Notes: generated by a model not told the origin, from the letters alone. Positions 1 to 12,655 are shown, numbered from the stretch's first letter. The stretch is DNA of 64,000 nt from Phycomyces blakesleeanus NRRL 1555(-) (GCF_001638985.1 NW_017265140.1:868001-932000), one strand, 5' to 3'. Numbers and translations are program-made.

Positions 1-2
1 TT

Positions 3-1268
3 GTCGAATACAATGATCAGATATTCATGATTCCTATTCGACGAGTCAATCGACAATCTGTCCTACTCTTTTCTGATGTCCAAGCGCTCGTACCATCTGC
101 AACTGCATTGGTGTCAATGGGAAAATTGATTCCTTTCGAAATAGATCCCTTTAGTCTAGTCGAACTCGAACCACGACGAGTTGTCATAGCAGAGCAAGAT
201 ACTACCTGGGAGGCATACTCCCCAGAGCAACAGACAAGACAAGGCGCCAATCGCAAGATTCTCCAAAAGCTTGTCGATCTAGAAACCAAGATTGATGGAA
301 TAACTCAATGTTTGAATAGCATGTTGATTCATCAGCAGAATGAACACGATCCTTCTCTAAATACTTTACCTCAAAACAGTGCACAGTTGCAAACAGAAAT
401 ACCGACAGACTGTGTATCTGTGCCTCAACTCAATAGCATTACAAATCATTCTACACAAGACAGTACAGGAATAACACCACCAATACCATCAGCAACAATA
501 GGAACAGAAGCAACACCACCAACACCAACACCACCAACACCGACACCGTCATCAACAACAACAGAGCCACCATCAACAGAGCCATCAGCAGTCGAAGACG
601 AAGACGAAGACGAAGATGAAGAGGAAGATGAAGAGGAAGAGGAAGAGGAAGAGGAAGACGAGGACGAGGACGAGGACGATGAGGACGAAGATGAAGATGG
701 AGAGGAAATAGAAATCAGACCGAACTCACATCCCGTACATGGTCAATCAAGAGAAAGATCCCAGAGCCCCCCACCTGCCTTTTCATCTTCTCCCCACACC
801 GGAAATACTGTCATGAGTAGGGAAGCAGCTAGTGCAAATCAACAGCCTCTGGCAGAGGGAGATGCGCCTCCATCATACGAAACCTCAATCTTTGGCAGTA
901 TCAAGGCATTGATGCAAAAACTACACATATTTGAGAGACACATCCCCAATCGCCACAAATCACCTCGATGGCTGGTACGGAGAGTAGAGTGGGTCGAACG
1001 TGTTCCAAACAGCATTGAGCAAGTGGCGTATCAGATAGTCCAGCTGGAAATGGCGCTGTTGTGGACTGCTGTGACAGAAGCCTGGATCAACGAACGTGAA
1101 ACATGGCTGACGTTGGTAGCCAGTGCACGGTCCGAGCGACACTTGGCAGGAGCATTAATTAGTTTGGAGCGACACACGCTAGTTATGGATGAACAATGGA
1201 CCGAAGAGAAAGAACGTTGGGTAAACGAATTACTGGAGATGGTTGTACTGCCATTAAGCCATGGATAA
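3..1268 (+). CDS. acidic hypothetical protein, 5' end cut by window
   Basis: The frame is open to the left edge of the window, so the first Met at 27 is probably internal and the gene is partial. About 420 residues are visible. Residues 1-80 (from the Met) look like a compact folded domain with a hydrophobic pattern around SVLLFSDVQAL and a following IPFEIDPFSL motif. This resembles, from memory only, the N-terminal part of a lineage-specific protein family expanded in Mucoromycota. A short amphipathic helix (KLVDLETKIDGI) follows, then a Thr/Pro/Ser-rich linker, an uninterrupted Glu/Asp tract of about 40 residues (nt 595-710), a disordered Ser/Pro segment, and a Trp/Glu-rich helical C-terminus that could form a coiled coil. 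No signal peptide or membrane segment is seen. Function unknown. Confidence 0.6.
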   Translation, partial: VEYNDQIFMIPIRRVNRQSVLLFSDVQALVPSATALVSMGKLIPFEIDPFSLVELEPRRVVIAEQDTTWEAYSPEQQTRQGANRKILQKLVDLETKIDGITQCLNSMLIHQQNEHDPSLNTLPQNSAQLQTEIPTDCVSVPQLNSITNHSTQDSTGITPPIPSATIGTEATPPTPTPPTPTPSSTTTEPPSTEPSAVEDEDEDEDEEEDEEEEEEEEEDEDEDEDDEDEDEDGEEIEIRPNSHPVHGQSRERSQSPPPAFSSSPHTGNTVMSREAASANQQPLAEGDAPPSYETSIFGSIKALMQKLHIFERHIPNRHKSPRWLVRRVEWVERVPNSIEQVAYQIVQLEMALLWTAVTEAWINERETWLTLVASARSERHLAGALISLERHTLVMDEQWTEEKERWVNELLEMVVLPLSHG

Positions 1269-4200
1269 ATGTATATTTACATATATTTGGATTCTTTTAA
1301 ACAATTTATATATCCAATATTCTTTTTCTTCCCCCCATTTTTTTCACGTGCTCATAGTTTTATTAAGTAAAAACATCTATTCTCCAATATATATATATAT
1401 GTAAATTGTATTAGCTTTACAATACCATTATATAGCTACCCAATGTGTTCATTCTTAATTCAATTACTAGGGATGTTAATTGGTCAAGTACATGGCATGT
1501 AGTAGATGCATCCATGCACATTCGAACAGCCCGATGACTTTCCCTTTTTATTTTTAGTTTGTTTGTTTCTGTGTTTCTTTGACTGTGCTGGGTAATAAAG
1601 ATATGATCAGTCAGAACACTATTTCTGCGACAGGGACACGTAAAATCCGCCCCAAAAACGTTGTCTTCAACGTAGGAGAAATCGCAACCAGCGAATGAGT
1701 TTGTGTGAGCTTATAGTCTGACAGCCTGGATAGCTTATATACTACATTCCTCGATTCCACCAAGGTACAAGACCTCATAACTAAAGTTTTCTTTATCAAG
1801 TTGAAAATATATCCCTAAAGCAAAGAAAAAAGAAAAAGACAGCCACAGCCACATCCGAATTCATAGTCAAGAGATTCTGTATTGTTGCATCCGCAGATTT
1901 TTTCCCCCGATACGAATATATATATATATAATGGAAAAATTAACCTTTACAATATTCCTGCATGCAAATATTTTTGGCGAGGAGCTACGCCAACTCTCCC
2001 AAAAGCTACCATCACCAACACCACAAACCAGCTCATGGAAGCCCTTTGTGGAAACAAAAAAAAAAAGAAAAGGCCCGTTTCTGCGTCTACCTCGAACGGC
2101 ACAGCCAGTTCCTCGGTGAAGGCACTATATGACTTGCATATTTCTACTGTTTCTAAACGCTCCTTTCTCCCCAACTTCCACCTGGCATTCTCTGCCTCTG
2201 TCTACACCCCTTCCTCCCCGTAGCGCTGTTTTCTGATGTGGTGAAATTGATCATTTGGGCTATTTTAGCCAAATGCGCTACACAACAATTCTCACCCTAT
2301 TGCCCTGTGAAAAATGCTATCACGGCTAATATGTACAACCTCCAAAAAAAAGGAAATGTCATTTAGGTAAGCCTACTTTTTCCCTTTAATCTCTTCCTCC
2401 CTCTCTTTGGTGTGAGAGGCAGAGTGAAGGGACATTGGGGGTTCCTTAATAAACACTACAAATATGTCTCTTGCTCCTCCCACCGAGATTTATTTTTCTA
2501 TATCAAATTTTCTTTTGTCCATGAAACGCTAACGAGAGCATGAAAAGCGTTCCAGAGACTTTAATAGATTAAATAAAATAAATATAAATGATTGCTGCTT
2601 GAGTTTAATTGAATAGTAGAAATCAAGAATGTTTTTGGTGATATCAAAGCAATTAAGGCTAGACCACCCTTCCTTTCTTTTAGGTACTACAGACGGCTTT
2701 AGCAAGTAGTTTCCCCCACTTAACTAACTAACCAATTAATTAATAAATAGTCTCGTTCCAGCTCCTGTAGAATTTACTGAGAGTATTCCAAAAAGCATGT
2801 AAAATACAAATCTTACGAAATTCTTAGGATATTACTGAAGAAAATTCAAATAACTTGATATAAATAGTTTATTTGATAAGTAAGAGAATAATAACACAAG
2901 TAGTAGGTTCCTGCAGACAGGAGAAAGTAAAGAGAGAGAGCGAGAGAGAGAATGTGCTTTTGTGCTTGTGTGTTGTGCATGTGTGGTTTTATACACTAGA
3001 CAAAAACGAAAACGTGATGATTAACTTTAAAAAAAAATTGCTTTAAGACTAAATTACTCACTACCAATATTCCCATCTTCAGTTATAAAGGATATATATA
3101 GATCTGATAGAAACAAGAGCCATTAAAGGGAGTTCTTTTCTTTTTTTTCCCAGGGAATTTTACAGTTAAAAGATTATTCAAAATAGTGGAATCTTTTAGT
3201 GATATAGGACAAGACGCCTCAAGTAGTTAGATGATTAATAATTAATTTATGGTCTTTACAGCGTTATTTATTACATAAACTCGAGTCAGTTTCACTTTTG
3301 AATAAGGAAGTCAGAATAACAAGCAAGAAACCCCCCCAATATATATGTAATAAACTAGGTTGGTGAGCCAGATTGTCAATTATTATTATGGGAATTCCAA
3401 GTAGATCTGTTTTCTTGATCCAATTTATTTATACCAATAAGATTTTTTGGTAAACTTTACAGCTTTCTTCATCCCTGGCTGTTTTCTCGGTTTTATTTTT
3501 ATATCATTTTGGGTTGATAGCCTGGTCACCATTTGAAACCACCTTTAGTTGTTTCTTCCATTCCAATTCTGCCCTATTTCAACCATATTTGGCCCTTGAA
3601 ATCTACATACAAATATCCATTCAAATAAATAATGCAATTCCTTTTTTTCTTCTTTTTCTGCTCTACCCCTTTATAAGATTTCATAGTAAATTTAAGGCCT
3701 AAAAACCAAACCCAAACCCAAAACCAAGGCAAACAAACAAATAAACAAACAAATAAACAAAAAGTCTAATACTCAAACCAATTTTATCTATTAAGCAAAT
3801 CAGGACCCCTCTCTAAAATATAGAGTGGTATATTTTTCTGTAATGTACATAAATTTGTATACATGCATATTTCTTTCTTTCTTTATAAATATATAATGTA
3901 TTTATACTAAAAGAAAATTGTAATGTGTAATGTTGTAAATTTGTGTATAAAACTGCCAAATAACAAGATTAAGCACTACGTTACACTAACAGGGTTATCT
4001 ACCGAGAGAGAGAGTCAGTCAGTCAGTCAGTCAGCTAGTCAGTCAGTTAGTCATTCAATCAGAAAAAAATATTTTCCCTTGACTTCCCCCTTTCTTCCTT
4101 TATTATATATATATATACTGTATTTTAATTTTAATTTTTTTTTTATTTTTTTTTGGTTTGACAGCAAACATAATATAGACGTCATTTATTTATTTTTTGG

Positions 4201-4838
4201 GGAAATAGTTTAAAAGTGGGATTTGTTACATGTCGTTCTTCTTCTTGTTCTTATTTTGTATATTTTACTTTATGTACAGATTATTATTATTATTAATAGT
4301 ATTATTATTATTATTATTATTTTGCTCTTTTTTTCATTTTTTTCTTTCATTGATTAATCAATTGATTAATTGAGTAAGTGATTGAGTGATTGTTTTACAC
4401 ACACACTCATATATAGATATGTGCGTATGTGTATGTATATAAAAACAAAGGGGGGGATGAAGAGGGAGAACTAATGGGGAATAAGCAAAGGGAAGATTTT
4501 TTGTGTGTGGAAAGGGGAGGGGATAGGTGTGCGTTACTGGTAATTGATACTGGTGTTGTGATTGTCGTGAATGTGAGTGTGAGTTTGAGTGTGATTGTGA
4601 TTGCGATTGCGATTGTGGTGGTTGTGGTGGTTGTGGCAGTTGATTGTGGTGGTGATGGTTTAATGGTGATAATTGCTGTTGTGTGTAGTGTATTTTTTTT
4701 GAGATGAAAAATGAAGGTAAACAAATGTGTAAGAAATAAAACAGGGTTTCTTTTTCAAGAGATGCGGAAGTGTTGTGAAAGTGTTGTATGTGTACTGGTA
4801 TGGTCTGGTTAGCTATCTTGTAGCAACACATCCCATCA
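1269..4838. other. gene-free AT-rich intergenic stretch
   Basis: I see no convincing gene on either strand. Open frames here are short, low in complexity and lack homology or splice context. The stretch holds poly-A/T runs, TA dinucleotide tracts, a GA-rich patch near 2935-2955, a tetranucleotide AGTC repeat at about 4014-4056 and ATT triplet runs at about 4280-4320. It includes the presumed 3' regions of the two convergent flanking genes. Confidence 0.6.
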
Positions 4839-5576
4839 TTAGTTAACGACTCGCACACGCATTCCATAGCGTGCAATATCCATAAGAATCTGAGCAGCCT
4901 ATATATATAAATTTGAAAATAAAATAAAATAAAGTAAGTATAATGTTCAATTATTCACAACCGTAATACATACATATATATATATGTATGTGAGTAAATA
5001 AGTAGATAGGGCAAATAGGTATATATATAGATGCCATTGGAATGTCTAATGTTATGTATTGTACTGTATTATGTACATACAGCTATAATAATTAAATAAT
5101 AATATTATCAACAGAAAAACTTTACCTCAAGTAATTGTGCTTGCTGTTGTTTACTCAGAGACCTGCCCTGGAGCTCCTTCCAACTATCATCATGTTCCAG
5201 ACGGTGACGTTGAAGGCAATTGGTGTGGCGGAAACTGACACCGCAATGGGTACACTCAAGCGATCCAAGTCCAACACAGGCTGCTTCTTCAAGGTCATCA
5301 CACTCGTCTTCTTCTTCGTCTGGAACAATAAAGTACGGAGGGGTTGACGGTGGAGTGGTGTCGTAAGGAGAAGCTGTTGCGAATGAGGCAAGAGTTGCAG
5401 CTGCAGCAGATACGGCTTCATGTTCTTTGCGTTGTTTCTTTGTTGGTCGCTTGCGTTGTTGCTGTTGCTGTTGTTGTTGCTGTTGGTGCTGCTGCTGTTG
5501 CTGTTGCTGTAGTTGGTGCTGCTGCTGTTGCTGTTGGTGCTGCTGTTGTTGCAGTTGCTGTTGATGGTGATGATGG

Positions 5577-5613
<37 letters not shown>

Positions 5614-6445
5614 GATGGTGATGGTGATGGTGTTGTTGTTGTTGGTGCTGTTGTTGTTGGTGCTGTTGGTGGTGGTGATGTTGCTGTTGGTGGGGTTGAT
5701 GGTGGGGTTGACGATGAAGTTCAATGACTTCATAGTGGTAGTTGTTTGGAGGAGTAGAAGGTGGGCTTTGGTGAGCGGATTGTCTTCCAGGCTTCTTCTT
5801 TTCAACAGCACCACGACGTTTGCGTTTGTTAGGAGCGTTTGTGGCAGTGTTGACAGGTGGTTCGTCTAATCTACTGCTATTGCTAGAATCATCTCCATGG
5901 TGGATATTGTTGATAGTACTGTTTTGGGTTTGAGGGAGAGCGGACATGGGATAGGGTTGATGTGGATAGTAGTACATGCCATACGAATGACCTCCTCCTA
6001 CAGCACTGGCTCCTCCAGCTCCATTGGTTCCAGTTCCGGCTCCAGCTCCAGTTGCAGCACCTGCTCCAGTTCCAGTTCCAGCTCCACTAACATTGTTGTT
6101 GACAGGTGCTTCTGACATTGCGTCGGAAGAACGGGAAGACATTGACAGGTTGGGAGGAGAGGGTGTTGGTGGGAAGATGTAAGGAATGGAGGCGTGGGGT
6201 GGCGGAAGGTGGTAGCCCGGTAGAGAAGAGGGTGGCGGGAGGATGAAGACCGGTCTGGGACTGGGAGACTCGGTAGGCTCGGTACAGTATCCAGCGGTTG
6301 CACTGGCTGGTACTGCTGTTGCTGTAGTGGATGGCGCAGCTGTAGAATAGAAGCGCGACGAGCCAAATAGTGCAGACGGAGGTGGAAGGGCACCCGATTC
6401 TTCACGCAAGGACGCTGCTTGAAGATCGGCTGTGTTGGCTGGCAT
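4839..6445 (-). CDS. single C2H2 zinc-finger protein with long Gln/His tract
   Basis: Model: complement(join(4839..4898, 5126..6445)), 459 residues. The first exon starts at an ATG directly after an intron-like ...TTATCAG acceptor, so a 5'UTR or coding exon may lie upstream. Order: Pro/Ser/Ala-rich N-terminus; Gly/Ala/Thr repeat (about nt 6000-6080); a basic NLS-like NKRKRRGAVEKKKPGR; a Gln/His homopolymer region (nt 5450-5712); a second basic cluster RKRPTKKQRKEHE; an acidic patch; then one C2H2 finger with C398, C401, H414, H418 (CX2CX12HX3H). Exon 1 ends at GAG|GTAAAG, and the only in-frame continuation is a 20-codon exon ending in RVRVVN. This joins SKQQQAQLLE to AAQILMD, a helix-like extension after the finger. 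It is probably a nuclear transcription regulator; its target is unknown. Confidence 0.75.
5450..5712 (-). repeat. CAG/CAC-rich repeat encoding poly-Gln/poly-His
   Basis: On the minus strand this is a run of CAA/CAG and CAC/CAT codons inside the zinc-finger gene, giving alternating Gln and His blocks with several Gln runs of eight or more. The codons are mixed (CAA and CAG), which suggests an older or selected tract rather than a fresh pure-CAG expansion. Open frames in the other five readings across this segment (poly-Val, poly-Leu, poly-Asn) are by-products of the repeat. Confidence 0.9.
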
Positions 6446-9400
6446 GGCTGATAAAATAAGACGAGTAATAAGAGAAGGAAGAAGAAGAAGAGGAAGAAGA
6501 AGAAGAGGTGATGACAGTAATAATAAAGATAGATAGCTGAATAGACAGACAGACAGATAGATAGATAAATAAAATAAAATAAAATAAAATAAAAAATAAA
6601 TAAGAAAAAGAGAAGAAAAGAGAAAGAAAGAAAAAAACAAAAAAAAACAAAAGAGAGGAATGAAATAGTGTAAATAATACCAGTAGAATTAAATAAAAAA
6701 AAAATACAAAAAATAAATAAATAAAAAAAAAAACCTTTACTGAGATTTAAAAAAAAATTTGCAAGTGTCTTTCCATTCTCGAAAAGAGAAAAAAAATTAT
6801 ACATATACATATACGTATAATACAATATAAAAAGTCCACATTAAATTTTTATGTTTTATGTATGTATAAAAATATATTTAAAATAATGTTTTCAACTGTT
6901 TTAGTTTAATATTTTTTTTTAAAAAAAAAGTCATAGATTAAATGTTTGGGTTCATTGATAAAGAAGTATGTTTAAAAGAAGTGTAAAGAAGTACCTTTTT
7001 GGTTAACTATTTAGAAAGAAAGAAAAAAAAAGAAATTCGACTCAATTGTAGTCTAAATACAATTAAGTATATATTTATTTTATTTTATTTTATTTTATAT
7101 ACAAGAATATACAGATACAAATATATCTACATTTACTTGATTCTACTTTTTGATTTGATTTTTATTCTTCTTATTCTTATTTTTATATTTTTATTTAAAC
7201 ACAACCAAAGGGTGAATAGGACGTTGTTGTTGTTTTCTTTGTCTTCATTTGATCCACATTAAACCACGCCCGTTCATTGGCTAGTGATTACCCGCCCAGA
7301 TAAAATAATATAAAGTGAAAAATAATATAAAGTGAAAAATAATTTTTATATATAAATAAAAAAAAAAGGTTAAATATTCTTTTCACTGCTGGATTTTGAA
7401 TATCAATAATTTTGTATTTCATCATGTATTTGTAATAATAGATATAAAGTCGCTCTTTTTGGTTATGCCATTTCTTTTATTTTATTTTATCTTAGTTTTT
7501 ATTTTTAATTGAGCCCTAATAATGATTTTTAGATCCATATAAAGCTTGATAAAAGATAAATAGAGGAATGAAACCCCTCCCTTCTTCAATATAAATATGA
7601 AAGCAAATAAAGAAAAGGAAACCAAACCAAAGCAAAATAGAGCAAAATAAAATAGAGCAGAGCAAAGAAAGTAAAGAAAGAAGGAAAGAAAGAAAGAAAA
7701 AGAAAAGGAAACCAAATTTATTTATTATCAAAAATAAAAATAATAAAATAAAAAGGTTTACAAAAATATATTAATTAATTAATTAATCAATCAATCAATC
7801 AAGTAATAAAGTTTCCCTTTTTTTTCTATCAGTCAAATACAAATTTTGGCTCCAGAATATCAGAGCCAACTAATAGAATAAACTTGTGGACATTCATACC
7901 AATATAGTATATGTATGTATGTGTGTGTGTATGTACTTGCAAGAAATCCACTGAATCTGTCCAAGTAAAAAAAAAAAAAGGCAAAGTGGTATATGTACAC
8001 GTTGTGACTGGGATTTCAAGGTATTAACCCTCCCTCCCCCAGGAGTACACAGACATAGATAGATATATGTATTATAAATAAATATAGAGCGTGATTTTAA
8101 TGCTTTGAGTGGTGGCGTAAAATACAGCTATATTCTTTTTATAACTTGTAGAAATATAAACATACTTATTACTCCCAAAACTATATATATATAAATGTGT
8201 ATTAAAATGATAAAGTTGGAAATACTTGTTGGTCTGTCTTATAATTATAATACGTTTATCTTCAAAATTATCATCCCACAACTACAACCTTTTTTCTTTT
8301 CTTGGGTGTGTAAGTGTATCAGTAGAATACTTGATTTGCTTTGTCGATCGATTTCTCAATAGCTCTCATTTCTAGGATCATGTCACACCATTCCTTTGTG
8401 GCACTTTTGCTCACAGACTATACATTGTACACTCAAGAATGAATAATAATAATAATAAATAATATAAAAATAAGAAAGAAGGAAATATAATCATAATAAT
8501 AATAAAAAATATGATTTGGGTCAAGCCGATAAAGTTACTCAAATATATATATACATATATACATATAATAACAAATATTATCTAAATGATTGGTATTGTT
8601 CATCCATAGCTCGCTCATATTGACCACTTTAGAAGTATACCGACTTGTTACTATTCAAAAGAAACCTGATGGATAGTGAATTAACATCCTTTTACCCTTG
8701 TTTTATTTTAAAGTATACTCCCTTCATTTAGCATCTCTGTATGTGTATAAGAAGTATAGGGTGTATGGGGTATATAAGGTGTGTAAGTTACTAGACTGTC
8801 TAAATAATAGTTGCACTATAAAATCAAAAACCAAAAGCCAAAAGCTGAAAACTAAATAAGATAGACCCAAGTCCATGGTATTGTGTCAAAATAAATATAT
8901 AAACACTCACACACAAACATGCCTACATGCATACAAAAAAGAAAAAAAAATTAGAGAACTTACAGATCAATCGCGTATTTAATGCGCCACACAATAAAGA
9001 ACGAATAAATATACCATTTTATTTCTTAAAAAAAAAAGGTCGGAGACAACTTATTTTTAGTACTTTTATTTTTTTTTGTATTCAAAGTTAGAAATCATCA
9101 CTCCATAATAATATAAGATTTTAGTTGTTGTTTTGTTTTGTTTTATCCAAGCACATTTGTGCTCACATAACTTTCTTAATTATTTTTTGGTCTAAACTAA
9201 ATTCATGTATATTGAATCATGTATCCATTTGTTTCCATGACAATCTATGGTTATTATTACGATGGTAATAAATGATAATATTAGCGTGGCAACTTTCTGC
9301 TGATCACCATAGTAACAGATGGTGAATGTTACCATGGTAATACTCTTTTTATTGTCATAGTAACAAATAATAATATTACCATGGCAACTCTTCTTTGCTG

Positions 9401-11214
9401 CTGTCATGGTGATTTCTGCTTATTTCTATAGCAACAAATTATACTATTGTCATGGTAACAATGTATATTTGATTCTTGTTTTTTTTGTTTTGTTTTGTTT
9501 ATTTTTGTGCCTTTGAATGGCGGTGCCAAGCTATTCACAGGGTTTTTTTTTTCTTCTCGATCCTTTTTTTTTATTTACTCGATATGGTATAACTAGCCTG
9601 GAAACATTAAAGAACAAAATAGGATTTGGTAGTATCCCTATTTAAAAATTGTGCATATAAAAAAAATAAGGAAGAATTGAGGGTACAGGGGTAGGATGGC
9701 AGAATTGAGAAATAATTATATATACAATATATATAAAAAAATGGCCGGAATGGAGTTTTGTTGAACAAGTGTAATACAGATTGAAATATCGCTAACACAA
9801 AATAAAAAACAAAATAAAAATTGATCGAAAATTTTCCCTCTCCTTCTACTTTCCTTTTTGATCGTGTCACCACTCCCTTTTATATATATAATATATATAT
9901 GTGTGCGTGTGTGCGTGTAGAAACTTCTCCCAAATAAACACATTTGTATAAATGTCATTTTTTTTTTTAAAAATATATATAATGTGTAATGTATATATGC
10001 GTATCTATTGAAAGAACTTTGTACAAACTTTTTTTTTAAAATAAAGTATGCTATATTATTAGAACCAATTATATTATTATTATTTTTTGCTTTTACGTTT
10101 GCCTTTTTTTAAAGATATAATATAATGTATGATTATACAGAAATCATTGTTGATTGGATTTACACATGAATTTAATATAAGTTAATATATATAAAATGAT
10201 AAATAACAACATTTAATTTTTTTTCGTTGAAAAGTTACATTAAGTTTGTCTTTATTAGGTTCATTCCGTTCTATGCGGTATATGGTTTTGGTAATGTTTG
10301 AGATCTACCCGAATACTTGGAGATAGAAGAGAAAGAGAGAGAGAGAGAAAAAAAAAGAATAAAAACAAAGAATGAAGTTGGGACTCTAGTGCATAGGATA
10401 GACAGTTTGAGAGAAAGACAGACAGAGGAATAAAAAAAAAGAGCTCTATTCAGGTACATTTTACATAATGGGTTGTTTTTTTTACTGCTGCCGCTGCTGT
10501 TATAATACACCAACAATACCAATAGTAAGAAAAAAAATATCTATTTTTATATAAAGGCATATACAGTAGAAATCTGTGATCGACCCCGAAACCTTTTATA
10601 CTTACACAACAATAGGTTGGCTGTAATCTATCCTTAATTTTCTTTCTTTTTTTTGTCAATTTGAAGATAAAAAATATAAAATAGAAATTGGCGATACAAG
10701 GGACCACAAGAGTTTGATTGGTTCATCGTAAACAATCTATATCTTTAAAAGGTGAGTTTTTCTATTTCATTTATTTTTACTAAATGGTTTATTATTTATT
10801 TATTACATTAATAATAACTGTAGAGTATAGTATATGATATATATATATAATCTTAGATACAACAATAGAAAGAACAACGAAAGTAAGTAGGAAAAAGAAA
10901 AGAAAAGAAAGAGCATCAAATGGTGGGTAATATAATTAAATACTAATATATAAACCAAGTTGAGTGTGTATTATATAAATAATATAAATAAATAACAGGC
11001 ACAGACAGAAATTTAAGATCGGCACCATTCATTGGTGAGCTTACACATTTATTTTTGTAGTCTATTTTCTGTCTTTTTTCTGTATATATATATATATATA
11101 TATTGACATTTCCTTTTTATTTATTTTTCTCTTCATTATCTTTACTTTCTTTCCCTCTTTATCATCCTTATACTAAGCAACAAAAACAACAACAGAAACA
11201 ACAACAATCAGATT
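6446..11214. other. 4.8 kb gene-poor intergenic region
   Basis: This is the upstream space shared by the minus-strand zinc-finger gene and the plus-strand MYB/SANT-like gene. It begins with purine-rich DNA (GAAGAA, GATA and AAATA repeats, 6470-6740), which on the minus strand reads as a pyrimidine-rich leader or intron before the zinc-finger ATG. The rest is AT-rich with poly-A/T runs. The only organised element I see is the X-box-like tandem array at 9235-9459, listed separately. No gene, tRNA or rRNA is recognisable. Confidence 0.55.
9235..9459. repeat. tandem array of about ten 24-bp units with X-box (RFX-like) half-sites
   Basis: Ten copies of a degenerate 10-mer of the form YCATRGYAAC start at about 9235, 9260, 9284, 9307, 9332, 9355, 9379, 9404, 9426 and 9450, so the spacing is 22-25 bp. 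Clear copies are CCATAGTAAC (9307), CCATGGTAAT (9332), TCATAGTAAC (9355), CCATGGCAAC (9379), CTATAGCAAC (9426) and TCATGGTAAC (9450). Between them lie AT-rich spacers. The 10-mer matches one arm of the X-box GTTGCCATGGCAAC recognised by RFX/Crt1 proteins, and two copies (9328-9341, 9376-9388) are close to full palindromes. It may be a regulatory cluster or simply a diverged minisatellite. Confidence 0.7.
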
Positions 11215-12216
11215 ATGTCTATATCCTCTTATATCTCTACGCACAGAACCAAGAAGCCCTACAAGAGTTGGCTTAAAGACGGCGTCAATAATGGACCCAA
11301 TTCTATGGATATTCTTATTGGCTGGTTAACTGTCAAGGAGAATTATGTTATGTGGCGAGGTGACTCTACCGACAGAACTCCCAAGAAGTTACTTTTACAA
11401 GATATCATCGTCAAACTCAACCAAGCTGGTATTTATCATCGAGTCCCCAAAGATGTCGCCAGCAAAATGTCCACTCTCCAGAGCAACTACAGAATAGCCC
11501 GCAGATGGTACGAGACCGAAGGTAGATCGCTATTACAGAAAGGAGTACAAGAGGCTGCTGTGCACAGTAAGTTTGAAATTTCTACATTTTTATTATACAA
11601 CAAATATACATATATACATGTTTTATTTTTTTATTTTGGTAACATTCTCTAAAATATTTTTTATTATTTGTAATCAGATGAGTTATTGAAACGGTTCCCA
11701 TACTGGGACGCCCTCCACAGCGTATTTAATCCCTCAAAACAAGAGCCCATAACTACCAACGCAACGACCACAACCACTACTACGACTACCACCTGGCCAA
11801 TGTCCATCCACTACATCCTTCACTCCGCAGACGATGGCCTCATAAGTTCCCCTGAGACAGATCATGAAGAAGAGTACGTCAAACATCCCGACCATTCGAG
11901 CCAGCCCTGGTACCAGACCAGCTTTGCCAAAAATGTGTCAAATTGCGCGCCTGTGGAGAGTACAGTACCTGCACCCGTTCCTTCAAGACAACGCGGTGTA
12001 TCTTGTGTAAATACACAACTAGGACGAGATGCTCGAAGAAAGAAGCGCTCCCAAGAAATGTTTGATTTCATTCTTGAGAAACGTATTGAGCGCGACCGTG
12101 TTTTGTTGGAAAAGGAAAAGACACGTAGGATCCGAGCCAAAGCTGATCTAGTAAAGAATATGGCAACCGCTGGATTTTCCAGAGACGAAATCACCTTTCA
12201 ACTCCAACTCCTTTAA
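11215..12216 (+). CDS. MYB/SANT-like (trihelix-type) DNA-binding protein
   Basis: Model: join(11215..11566, 11678..12216), 296 residues. The intron (111 nt, GTAAGT...ATCAG) splits an Asn codon and joins QEAAVH to NELLKRFPYW. Residues about 15-125 form a helical domain with regularly spaced aromatics (YKSWLKDG, ILIGWLTVKENYVMWRG, IVKLNQAGI, ARRWYE, RFPYWDAL). I recognise this pattern from Myb/SANT-like domains of many uncharacterised fungal and oomycete proteins, some linked to transposon-derived or expanded families. A Thr-rich linker (about residues 140-150) precedes an acidic region. The C-terminus is a strongly charged helix (KKRSQEMFDFILEKRIERDR...) likely to form a coiled coil, ending ITFQLQLL. 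Probably a nuclear DNA-binding protein; function unknown. No transposon termini are evident around it. Confidence 0.75.
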
Positions 12217-12594
12217 CCATTCCTATCCTTTACACATATGAACCTTTTATTTGCTCTTTTCTATATATATACTTTTTTCTTGATTACTGTTCGTGTATAT
12301 GCAACCCAAATTTATTTTTCTTATTATTCTTTTGTTTCTACCACTACCACTAACTACCACTGCTACCACCATTCCTACCACTTCTACTATTTACTATTAT
12401 TTACTTTTTCTTTACCTCTGCCTTTACCATCATCTTCGTGTTTTTTTTCCCATTCTACTTCTACTATTTTCTTTTCTTATTCTTATTCTGTTTATAATTG
12501 TTTATACACAATTATTATATGTAAATATGTAACAAACTTAAAACACATACACACAGAGAGATAAACAACCACACACTCACACTCACACACACAT

Positions 12595-12655
<61 letters not shown>

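Noticed and set aside
1882..2223. 113-residue plus-strand open frame
   Set aside because: Low complexity, crossed by an A-run, with no domain and no splice context.
4358..4876. long minus-strand open frame rich in His/Ser/Gln
   Set aside because: Its composition follows GTGATT/GTGGTT repeats. Only its upstream end, in a different frame, belongs to a real exon (4839-4898).
5344..5869. plus-strand poly-Val/poly-Leu frames and minus-strand poly-Asn frame
   Set aside because: They are other readings of the CAG/CAC repeat inside the zinc-finger gene.
6402..6825. minus-strand Phe/Leu-rich open frames extending upstream of the zinc-finger ATG
   Set aside because: They translate A/G-rich simple repeats, and an acceptor-like ATCAG lies right before the chosen ATG.
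9192..9407. 71-residue minus-strand open frame with an 8-residue repeat
   Set aside because: The peptide repeat is forced by the 24-bp DNA period of the X-box-like array; there is no other sign of coding.
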